Below are positions 45,203-53,700 of a stretch of 54,916 nucleotides of DNA, piece after piece. The DNA is from Chromatiaceae bacterium. GTDB lineage: Bacteria > Pseudomonadota > Gammaproteobacteria > Chromatiales > Chromatiaceae. The translations under genes and the position numbers were made by a program. Below the pieces are notes generated by a model. The model saw only the letters and a list, made by a program, of their open reading frames with translations. It was not told the DNA's origin and made no database searches. The stretch lies in contig JALSSC010000037.1 of assembly GCA_026984455.1 (NCBI GenBank), positions 1 through 54,916 of the forward strand. The letters are read 5' to 3'. Each line of letters begins with the position of its first letter. Position 1 is the first letter of the stretch.

Positions 45203-45295
45203 TACGCGGATTGGTCGTTTCCGTGGATAAAGCGCTGACAGGCGGATGTGGAGGGCGGCGGAAGCGACCGCCGATCTCCCTCCGCCTTTTTTTTT
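45203..45295 (+). ncRNA. Candidate FNR-regulated small RNA, about 93 nt
   Basis: The predicted transcript starts about 45203 under the FNR-like promoter and ends at a strong rho-independent terminator. The terminator core is CGGCGG/CCGCCG (45256-45261 with 45268-45273), extended by GAGGG/CCCTC and GGCG/CGCC pairs and followed by nine T at 45287-45295. The strand holds no ORF with a Shine-Dalgarno in this span and no plus-strand gene upstream that would need the terminator. Architecture resembles anaerobically induced sRNAs such as FnrS in E. coli or PhrS in Pseudomonas, without any claimed sequence similarity. Confidence 0.45.
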
Positions 45296-48200
45296 CATGC
45301 CCGGTGAGTTTCGTCCTCTGCCGTTGCCGGGCGTGCCGCGCAGCCCGTGGGCAGCCGCACCCGCGCCGGGCCTCCATCCGCCTCCAGGAAGGGCAGCAGT
45401 TCCTGCCATAGGGCGCAGGCGACGTCAGGGTGTTCATGCAGCAGGTCGCGGGTACACTCGGGGTCGTCCTCGATGTCGTACAGGCTGAGCCGGGCAGTCC
45501 GCGCCATGGCCTGGAACACCAGTTTCCAGCGGTTGCGAAGGATCATCCGGTCCTTGGCCCGGGTCACCACGGGAATGAATTCCGGTTTGATGGCGAGGGT
45601 CCCCGAGGCATGGTCGGGGACGTCCAGGATGTGCAGCAGATCGGGGTAGCGCAGGTGATCCGGCGACTGGCCGGGGATCTCCGTCACCCAGATCCCGGTC
45701 TCGTTGTATATCACCCGCGCGTTGCCGGTCTCGCGGCCTTCCATCAGCCCGCACAGGGAGCGTCCGTCGCCGGTGGCCGGTACGGGCAGGCCGACCCATT
45801 CCAGCAGGGTGGGCATGAGGTCGACGCTGCGGACCCTCGCATCCACCCGATGAATGGCATGGGCCTGGCGGGGGTCTCTCAGGATCAAAGGGATGCGCTG
45901 GCTGTGATCGCCGAGGATGGAATTGCCCTGGCCCCAGGTGCCGTGCTCGAAGAACTCCATGCCGTGATCCGAATACACCACCACCAGGGTGGATTCCGAC
46001 AGGCCGGTGGCCTCCAGGTGATCGAGGATCTTTCCCACCTCGGCGTCGAAGGCGCTCACGCAGCCGTCGTAGAGGTCGATGATCTGATCCAGGTCGAACT
46101 CCTCGCGGGGTTCGCCCTGGCGGCGGATGATCTCGAAGGGGTCGGTGAGGCGCGCCATCACGAACTTGGATTCACCCTTGTAACCGGGATCGGCGTATCG
46201 CAGATACCAGGGGTAGTCGGAACCGAAGGGCGGATGGGTGGTGCCTATGAAGCAATTGAGCAGGAAGGGGCGTGTGTCGCGGCCCAGGGCGTTGAGCAGG
46301 CGGCGGCACTGACGCCCCAGTTCCGGGGTCAGCGGAATCCCGCCCAGATAGTGGATCTCGGGCAGGAAACGCTTGCCGAAGGGGCCGTGGGCGAACAGGG
46401 AAAGGAACAGGCGGATGTCCTTGGGCCCTTGGCGGATGAAATACTTGAGGTTCCACTGGTCCGCGGGGAGATCGCGGTGATCGAACCCGAAGTCGAACTT
46501 GCCGAGATCGGCGCCGCACCAGTCCGAGAGGGCGGCCGTACGATAGCCCTGGCGGCCCAGGAACCGGGGGAGGGCGTCCACCTCCAGCCGGGTCTGGTGG
46601 TCGGGGATATAGTTGTCCCTGACCCCATGGCGCTGCGGCCAGGTCCCGGTGAGCAGTGACACCAGACTGGGGGCGGTACGGGCGCAGGGGACATAACACT
46701 GCTCGAAACTCACCCCCGCAGCGGCGAGGCGGTCCAGGACCGGGGTGAGGGGGCGTGGGTAACCGCCGCCGACCCGGTCCGCGCGCAGGGTATCGGCGCC
46801 GATCATGAGGATATTGGGGCGCCCGTCGGTGCGTGCCTGCGCGGCCTCCGGGGCAGGCTCGGGATCCCACCACATGAGGAGGAGCAGGCCCGCGGAGAAC
46901 GACGCCAGACCCCAGGTGAGGCTCAGCCCGGCCCAGTCGCCATGCCGCCAGAGGGCCGCCGAGGCGAGGCCGAGGGAGAGGGCGGTAAGGCCCCAGAGAG
47001 TGGCGTTCAGCCATTTCAGGCGCACCGGTGAGAGCAGGTCCCAAAGGCCGTAGAAGCGGCTCGGGAGATAATGGGAAGAGGCGGTGATGGCGGCCGGCAG
47101 GTAGAGCAGCTTGTTCAGGAACAGGCTGCTGGTGAGGACCAGGATACCGGCACTGGCGGCACCCCCGATCTGCCAGGGGGAAGGCGCCGTCCCGGTCCAG
47201 ATCCCGGTCAGCCAGGCGAGACCGGTCCCCCACAGCCCCATGCCGGCGAGTAGGATCCAGGCCCAGAAGCCGAGGCGGGTGAGGGCATAGAGGGTATAGC
47301 CGCGGTAGGTGCGGACGATCTCCTCGCCCAGGTGAGGGCCGGTGCGCGAGTAGTCGTGCAGGGACTTGGCCATCAGCAGTAGGCACAGGAGGGTGGCGGG
47401 GGCCAGGGCGAAGGCGATGTCGTCGACGAGCCCCCAGGCGAATCCCGGGCGGCCCAGGGGGGGGAGGGCGAAGGCCAGACCCGCGCCCACCAGCCACCAG
47501 GGCCAGCGCGGGACCGCCACCCGCACACGGCGGGAACGCACCTGTTCGCGGATGCCCTTCATCTCTCCCAGGGCCGCGGCCGTGCGTACCAGGTAGTAAC
47601 GCTTGCGCCTGGGCGACAGGGCGATCAATGCGCGGATCCCGTAGCCCGCGACCTTGCGCCAGAGATAGCGCGGCAGGCCCTCGTGGCGCTCGCCCGAGCG
47701 CGTCCCGGCACGGCTGCGTTGGTAGGCCTTGCGCATGATGTAGCCGAGGCGCAGGCGGGCGGTGTCCACATAGTGGTGTTGGATCATGCCGGGGCAGTAG
47801 CGCAGGCCCAGTCCCGCGGCGCGGGCACGCTGGACGAAGTCGGTGTCCTCGCCGCCGGCCAGATTGTGCCCCTGGGGCCCCAGTTCAGTGGAGAAGCCGC
47901 CGATGGTGGCGAAGACCTCGGGGCGCAGGGCCAGGTTGCCGCCCCCGGGGGTGGCGTCACCGGCCGCCAGGTCCATCTCCCGGTCGCCCAGGTCGAAACG
48001 CGGGACGGGCAGGGGATAGATGCGGTAGGGTCCCTGGTCATGGATCCAGGCGGGTTCCCTGCCGTCCCAGTCGGGAAGGATGCGGCCACAGAACAGATGG
48101 GCCTCCGGGTGGGCCTGGGCGCAGGCGCAGACGGCCTGTGCATAACCCTCGTCGACGCGGTGGTCGTCGTCCACGAAGGCCACCAGGGTCGCGTCGAGGA

Positions 48201-48462
48201 GGGGAATGGCGGCATTCAGGGCGTGGGATTTCCCTGTCCTCGGCACGGCCTCCCAGCGCAGTGGCAAGCGGCCCTCCACCTGGGCGGCGCGGGCGTACTC
48301 CTTCAGCCACTCGTGGGTACCGTCGGTGCAGGCATTGGCCATCACCAGGATATCCAGATCCCACCCGGTGGGGCGCCGCATCCGCTCTATGGACGCCAGG
48401 GTGCGGGCGAGGAGGGCACGTCGGTTGTGGGTGCAGATGAGGATCGTCAGTCGGAGACTCAT
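45295..48462 (-). CDS. Fusion of a family 2 glycosyltransferase, membrane segment and alkaline-phosphatase-superfamily (sulfatase-fold) domain
   Basis: A 1055-residue protein starting at ATG 48462. Residues about 1-260 form a GT2 domain (MSLRLTILICTHNRRALLARTL, FVDDDHRVDEG with the DxD-type acidic run, and LAGGEDTDFVQRARAAG). About residues 340-530 hold several transmembrane helices. Residues about 548-1055 form a sulfatase-fold domain (RPNILMIGADTLRADRVGG; DHGMEFFEHGTWGQGN; metal-site aspartates and histidines present). The nucleophile position in RTAPSLVSLLTG is Thr596, not the Cys/Ser needed for formylglycine, so it is more likely a phosphotransferase or phosphatase than a true sulfatase. 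It may modify a glycan it builds. Confidence 0.85.
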   Translation of the reverse strand: MSLRLTILICTHNRRALLARTLASIERMRRPTGWDLDILVMANACTDGTHEWLKEYARAAQVEGRLPLRWEAVPRTGKSHALNAAIPLLDATLVAFVDDDHRVDEGYAQAVCACAQAHPEAHLFCGRILPDWDGREPAWIHDQGPYRIYPLPVPRFDLGDREMDLAAGDATPGGGNLALRPEVFATIGGFSTELGPQGHNLAGGEDTDFVQRARAAGLGLRYCPGMIQHHYVDTARLRLGYIMRKAYQRSRAGTRSGERHEGLPRYLWRKVAGYGIRALIALSPRRKRYYLVRTAAALGEMKGIREQVRSRRVRVAVPRWPWWLVGAGLAFALPPLGRPGFAWGLVDDIAFALAPATLLCLLLMAKSLHDYSRTGPHLGEEIVRTYRGYTLYALTRLGFWAWILLAGMGLWGTGLAWLTGIWTGTAPSPWQIGGAASAGILVLTSSLFLNKLLYLPAAITASSHYLPSRFYGLWDLLSPVRLKWLNATLWGLTALSLGLASAALWRHGDWAGLSLTWGLASFSAGLLLLMWWDPEPAPEAAQARTDGRPNILMIGADTLRADRVGGGYPRPLTPVLDRLAAAGVSFEQCYVPCARTAPSLVSLLTGTWPQRHGVRDNYIPDHQTRLEVDALPRFLGRQGYRTAALSDWCGADLGKFDFGFDHRDLPADQWNLKYFIRQGPKDIRLFLSLFAHGPFGKRFLPEIHYLGGIPLTPELGRQCRRLLNALGRDTRPFLLNCFIGTTHPPFGSDYPWYLRYADPGYKGESKFVMARLTDPFEIIRRQGEPREEFDLDQIIDLYDGCVSAFDAEVGKILDHLEATGLSESTLVVVYSDHGMEFFEHGTWGQGNSILGDHSQRIPLILRDPRQAHAIHRVDARVRSVDLMPTLLEWVGLPVPATGDGRSLCGLMEGRETGNARVIYNETGIWVTEIPGQSPDHLRYPDLLHILDVPDHASGTLAIKPEFIPVVTRAKDRMILRNRWKLVFQAMARTARLSLYDIEDDPECTRDLLHEHPDVACALWQELLPFLEADGGPARVRLPTGCAARPATAEDETHRA

Positions 48463-48496
48463 AGGGGCGACGCTCGTGAGCGGAGTCGCGGGAGTA

Positions 48497-48657
48497 TATA
48501 CCCGTCCCATGTAAATATTTCCGCCCTTCGGTCCACAGGCGGCACCTCCCTGTGCCACTCCTCGCTACTGCGGCCGCCCCTCGCACCCCTGGGCGGTGTT
48601 GCGCAGGGGCACGAGGAACACCCTCGAAAAACGCAATATTCACGTGGGACGGGTATA
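48497..48657. mobile_element. Copy E of the TIR element (161 bp)
   Basis: Left end TATACCCGTCCCATGTAAAT and right end ATTCACGTGGGACGGGTATA are inverted repeats with two or three mismatches. The interior carries an extra block (CGCCCTTCGGTCCACAGGCG...) missing from copy F, plus the common CCTCGCACCCCTGGGC and GGGGCACGAGGAACACCCTC. It lies between two divergent genes. Confidence 0.8.
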
Positions 48658-48778
48658 CCTTCCGTCGTTCAGGGCTTGGAATGGAAACCCCATGCCCACA
48701 GGAAAATGTGGATCTTTCCGGTTTCCCCGGCCGGCCCGATGGCCTAATCTTCGGGTTTTCACACAAAGGGGATCCCCT

Positions 48779-50503
48779 ATGATAAACAAGTGGAAGATGA
48801 TGAAGACAGGGGCGGGACCGGTCCTGGTGGCGGCGGCCTGGTTGCTGTTGCAACCGCTCACCGGCCTGGGCGGTCCCGCCGCGGCCAGGGCGCTACAAGA
48901 AAAGGCCCTGGCGGAATTGAAGGCGAGTCTGGCGGAGGCCCCGGATCCCGCGCTTCAGGCCCTGGTGGAGGACCTGGAAAAGCGGCTCGCGGCGGCATCC
49001 ACCGAGCCGCCACCGGCGCAGCCCTCCGCTCCGCCTCCACCGCAGGATCGCGAGGCCCGGGCCCGGGCCTACGTGGACTGGTTTCTGACCCAGATGCCCC
49101 CGGTCGGGGAGAACGGCGGGTTCGAGATACCACGGGACTATCGTCTGGAGCCCAGGGGTGAGGGCTATCACGTGCGTCTGGAGCCGGTGATCCTGCATCT
49201 GGACACGCTCCGCATCCCCATGGGCCCGGTGGACGTCCAGGCCGACCCCAGGGATGACGGCAAGGTGCGCGTGCACATGAACATCAACTCGAGGATACCT
49301 GTCGAAGAGGGCGGCAAGGCGGTCACCGAGATCACCCTCGGAGGGCAGCGCCTCGACTCGGTGTGGGACCCCGCGATCGAGTCCTTCGTCCACATGGACT
49401 GGAATCTCACCGATCTTGGTCTGCGCGACCTGAAGGACGGCGGACGCGCGCGCCTGGACAGCCTGACTCTGCGCGGCGACACCGAGTATCGTTCCAAGGG
49501 CCCCTGGAAACAGGACGTCCGCATTCAGGCCAAGTGGTTGCGCCTCGATAATCCGAAGGCCAAGAACCCGAACGCCGCGTTGCGCCTGGACAGGGCCGGC
49601 CTCGTATTGTCGGCCCGTGGGCAGGATCTGGTAGGGCTCAGCGAGGTCACCAGGCGCCTGAAGTCGCTCTCCGAGAGCGAGGACCTCGAGTCCCCCGAAA
49701 CCACCAAGAAGATCGTCGCGGCGTTCAAGGAGATGTTGCGGCGTTTCGACGGTTACGATCTCGCCATGGACCTCCATGGCCTCGACCTGGAGGACCCCGA
49801 CACCGGCCACAGCCGTCTCGGCAGGCTGAGGTTCGCCCAGTCCATCGCCTCCGGGGAGGACAAACCGGGACGTTTGCGAATGCAATTGGGGTTCGAGGAC
49901 CTGGAGACCGGGAAGCAGGGCCCCATTCCCGCAGACCTGACCCCGACCGGGCTGAATCTGGATCTTTCCCTGGTGAATCTTCCGCCCCATTTCGGTGAAT
50001 GGCTGCTCGACCTCGGTCAGGAGGCCGCGGCCGGCGGGGATGCCGACCAGGAGGACCGGCTTCAGCAGCAGATTCTGGCGCGGATCATGCGAAGCGGTAT
50101 CGGGTTGGTGCTGCGCGATACCCGGGTGCAATTCCCCGATTCCCTTTTGAAGCTGAACCTCGATGCGCGGATCGATCCCAAGGCCGTGTTTCAATCCGTG
50201 GGCGGATTCGAGTTCGAGGCCGTCAATCTCGATCGCCTGATCCAGGCGGCACGTACCCTGGGCGCGGTGGATCAGGGTGCGGATCAGGTCCTCGCCCTGT
50301 TTTCGGCCCTGGCCGCACGGCACAAGGAAGGGGACCGGGTGATCGACCGGTTGCAGGCGCGGGTGGATGCGCAGGGACGGATCTGGGTGAATGGCAAGGA
50401 CGTGACCGCCCTGTTCATCCCGGCGCAGAAGCAAGCGGCGCCTGCCCCGGCCGAACCCAAGACGCCGCAGGCGGGACAATCCGGTGACGGAGGAAAGGGC
50501 TGA
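48779..50503 (+). CDS. Periplasmic protein of unknown function
   Basis: A 574-residue protein with a signal peptide (MINKWKMMKTGAGPVLVAAAWLLLQPLTGLGG), an Ala/Glu-rich helix, a Pro-rich linker (EPPPAQPSAPPPPQ) and a long beta-rich body (YHVRLEPVILHLDTLRIPMGPVDVQAD, MRSGIGLVLRDTRVQF). The body has the feel of DUF945-like or lipid-binding periplasmic proteins. It ends in a Lys/Ala/Pro-rich tail. AAAGGGG lies about 7 bases before ATG 48779. I do not recognise the family with confidence. Confidence 0.7.
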   Translation: MINKWKMMKTGAGPVLVAAAWLLLQPLTGLGGPAAARALQEKALAELKASLAEAPDPALQALVEDLEKRLAAASTEPPPAQPSAPPPPQDREARARAYVDWFLTQMPPVGENGGFEIPRDYRLEPRGEGYHVRLEPVILHLDTLRIPMGPVDVQADPRDDGKVRVHMNINSRIPVEEGGKAVTEITLGGQRLDSVWDPAIESFVHMDWNLTDLGLRDLKDGGRARLDSLTLRGDTEYRSKGPWKQDVRIQAKWLRLDNPKAKNPNAALRLDRAGLVLSARGQDLVGLSEVTRRLKSLSESEDLESPETTKKIVAAFKEMLRRFDGYDLAMDLHGLDLEDPDTGHSRLGRLRFAQSIASGEDKPGRLRMQLGFEDLETGKQGPIPADLTPTGLNLDLSLVNLPPHFGEWLLDLGQEAAAGGDADQEDRLQQQILARIMRSGIGLVLRDTRVQFPDSLLKLNLDARIDPKAVFQSVGGFEFEAVNLDRLIQAARTLGAVDQGADQVLALFSALAARHKEGDRVIDRLQARVDAQGRIWVNGKDVTALFIPAQKQAAPAPAEPKTPQAGQSGDGGKG

Positions 50504-50515
50504 GTCTTGCCTGCG

Positions 50516-50587
50516 AGGGGCAGCCTCAGCCGCGATTCGGTGCGCCTGCTCTGTGCAGGGGCCGGCGTGGCTGAGGCCGCCTCTACG
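50516..50587. repeat. REP-like repeat pair next to mobile-element copy F
   Basis: AGGGGCAGCCTCAGCCGCGA and GTGGCTGAGGCCGCCTCT form an inverted pair around the spacer TTCGGTGCGCCTGCTCTGTGCAGG, similar to the 40361 copy. It lies only a few bases from the left end of element copy F. Confidence 0.6.
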
Positions 50588-50593
50588 GCATTG

Positions 50594-50757
50594 TATACCC
50601 GTCGCACGTGAATATTTCGCTACTGCGGCCGCCCCTCGCACCCCTGGGCTGTGTTGCGAAAGCTCGCCATAGTCCCCGCGATGACTCGCTTCCGCGCCTT
50701 GCCCAGAGGCACGAGGAACATCCTCGAAAAACTAAATATTCACGTGCGACGGGTATA
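50594..50757. mobile_element. Copy F of the TIR element (164 bp, best preserved)
   Basis: The first 24 bases (TATACCCGTCGCACGTGAAT...) and the last 24 bases are perfect inverted repeats. Inside, CCTCGCACCCCTGGGC and GCCCAGAGGCACGAGG form a second, nested inverted pair (about 13 of 16 matching), so the whole element can fold into a long hairpin. There is no ORF. Flanking TA bases suggest a TA target, as for IS630/Tc1-type transposition. It lies immediately beyond the 3' end of the giant membrane gene. Confidence 0.85.
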
Positions 50758-50764
50758 GGAAGGG

Positions 50765-53700
50765 TTAGGCTAACCCAGCAGATCGTTTTCTCTGTTCGAG
50801 CCACAGGGCCACGGCGGGAGCGAGAAGGAAGCAAAGGGTCAGGCGCGGCGCATCGAACAGGGAACTCACCAGCCCCAGAGTGAGGAACCCGAGGCTGGCG
50901 GCGAATACCCCCAGGCTGAGGCGCCCGCCATGGGCCGCCCTGCCGGCCAGGGCGCGGATCGCCGCCGCCACCAGCCACAGAAAGGCCAGCACCCCCAACA
51001 GCCCCTGCGAGAACCAGAGAGCGACACCCAGGTTCTTGATGTGCCAGGCCAGGTGCTCGTGGGTCTTGATGAACCAGCGGTCCATGCCGGCGCTGAAATC
51101 GCCGTTGTGCAGCAGGTCGCGGCCGTCGGGGGCGAGCAGTTCCACGTCGTCGATCCACAGGGTCCGCCCCGGGGTGGGGTTGAACAGGGCGAAGTCCACC
51201 GGCGGGCGGGCGAGGCCGTGCCCACTGCCCACCCGGCCGCTGTTCACCCGGATCTCTATGGTGTGCCAGGCGCCGTCGTCGGGGACCTGGGCCTGGGGCC
51301 AGACGCAACGCCGCGAGTGGGAGAGATGGCGTTCGCACAGGGTGGTGTCGAGGGGGGCGTCCCCTCCCTGGGCCCGGGCCCGCAGGCGGATCCGGTAGTC
51401 CTGCTGCGGACGCAGGGCGATGCGCTGGGTGACGTACAGGGTCTCGCCCGAGCCCAGGACCAGATAGGGGTTGCCGTGGCCGGCGGCGATGGCATAGGTA
51501 CCGGGTGGGCGCGGGTCGTCGGCACGGAACAGCCAGGTGGCCGGAAAGCGTCCAAGGCCCATCCCGAACAGGGTGGTCAGGGGGCCCGGGTCCATGATCT
51601 CCAGGGTCTGCGCCCAGTGATGCAGGCGCGTCCGGGTGTCCTTGGAGGTCTGCGCCCAGCGGGCCTTGAAGTAGCCGCCGGTGCCCAGGGCGATGATGGC
51701 GGCGATGCCGAGCAGGGCCGCGGCCAGACCCAGGGCCGGGCCCCTGCGGAAACGCCTGGACGGGTGGCCACGCCACCACCAGAGCCCGGCCAGGAAGACG
51801 CTGACGGCGACGCCGAAGGCCGCCAGGGTGCCGCGCGAGACCGTCGCCACCAGGGCATAGCTGCCCAGGGTCAGGGCGATCAGGGTGACGAGGCGTTCCC
51901 AGGGGTGCGCGGGCAGCACCAACCACGTCAGGACCAGGGGCAGGGCGAGGACCAGATAGCCGTCCAGGTGGGCGCCGCCCGTATGCATGGTGGAGAAGGT
52001 GGCGAGCACCCGGTAGGGGTGTTCGAAGTCCCACAGGCCCACGAACAGCCAGCGTTCCCAGGCCGCCGCCAGGCCCACCCCGGCCAGGCCCAGGGCGGTC
52101 CCCCAGAGAAACAGGCGCCGTTCCCGCTGCGGATCCCCGGGGGGATGCAGGTAGAGGAGGACGGCCAGGGTGTAGGCCCAGATCAGGCCCTTGCCCACGC
52201 GCAAGGCGTTGTAATGGCTGAGATAGGAACTGAAGGCATTGGCGTCCAACGCCGGCAGGGGCCAGAGGCCGATAACCATGGCCAGCAGCCAGGACAGGGC
52301 GAAGGCCAGGGCCGCGCGCACCAGGCCCCTGGGGAGGTAGGGGCGGGGCGTGAAGGGATGCCAGAGGCCTCCGGCGAGGGTCATGAGCACCACCAGATCG
52401 AAGGCATCGAGATAGAAACGGCCAGTCCAGGGGGCGAGGTCGAGCAAGGGCAGGGCCATAGGCAGGGCCGCGAGCCAGGCTTGAGGCCAGCGCACCAGGG
52501 CGGCGGCGTAGAGGACCAGGCCGAGGCTGACCACGGGGCCCACGCCGGGCAGATCCCAGGCCAGGACCAAGGCCAACAGGGCCAGGGGCAGGGCGAAGGC
52601 GCGCCCGGGATGGAACAGGGTGCGTGCCTGTGTCGGGGGGGCTTGTGAAGAGAGCCCCGCCGCCGGTGGCTCTTCCGCCACGGCGACCGCCCCTTGGGCC
52701 CTGCGGGGGCCTTGCCGGGCACACGCACCCGCGGCAGAGACCGGTGCGGACGGGGGTACGGGTTCGGCCAGGGGTGAGGCGGCCGTCGCCGGGGCTTGCG
52801 CTGAAGCAATCGGGCCCGGCGGCGTATCGCCGCGGGCCCCCCGGGGAACGCTCCGGCGCGAACGATGGCGCAAGGGGCGTCCCAGGGCCAGGCCCAGGGC
52901 AAGGCCCGGCGCCGCGGCCAGGATCTCGAACAGGTCCAGGACGCGCAGATCCGGGAGCAGGGGCAGGAGCACCGGCCAGAACGTCCATATCCCCGCCCGC
53001 ATCCAACGACGCATCTGAGGGCCGGTGTCCGCGGCCACGGCCACGGCCCCCAGGGGGACCCAGAGGATAAAGGCCTTGAGCAGCAGGTACAGGCGTTCCC
53101 CGGCCGCACTGAACTCACCGTGCCAAGCCGCCGTCAAAGGGGCCTCCGGCCGCAGGGGAAGAACGACGGCGAGGCCCAGGATCAGGCCACCCAGGGGGAG
53201 CGCCCGTCCGGCCAGCCAGGCATCGAGCGCGCCGATCCAGGCGGGACGCGCCCGGGCCAGGGCGAGCAGGGCCAGGACCGTCACCCAGGCCCAGGCGAGG
53301 GAGATGACCCCGGCGCGGGAGAGGGCCTCCACCACGGGAGGGAGGTCCGCCGGGGCAGGCAAGGCCCTGACGGCCAGGGGCAACAGCGCCCAGAAGGCGG
53401 CGGCCAGGGGCCAGGGGGAGGGTTCGAGCGGGCGCGGCGTGGCCGCGGGTTCGGGCCGGATGTGCCGGGTCGGGGACGGCCGCTGCGGTCGCCCGTCTCC
53501 CGGCGATGCGGGCGGCTGGGAGGGCTCCATCCCCTGGGGCGGCCGCACCCCCGCGGGCCCAGCGCGCGCCCCTGCGCTCGCAGGGGCGGCCAGGGGTGGA
53601 TGCCAGCGCCGGGCCAGGGTCAGGGTGCCGAGATAGCCGATCGCCACCCCCAACCATTCCAGCAGCCAGTCGGTGCTGTCGGGGTGTTTGTCGGGCAGGG

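Noticed and set aside
45295..48462. Annotation as a classical formylglycine sulfatase
   Set aside because: The nucleophile position is Thr and the C-x-P-S-R signature is absent, so a true sulfatase is unlikely.
50583..53006. 807-codon minus-strand frame overlapping the giant membrane gene
   Set aside because: Translation is Pro/Arg/Gly-rich with no membrane segments, while the overlapping frame has clear VanZ and ligase features.
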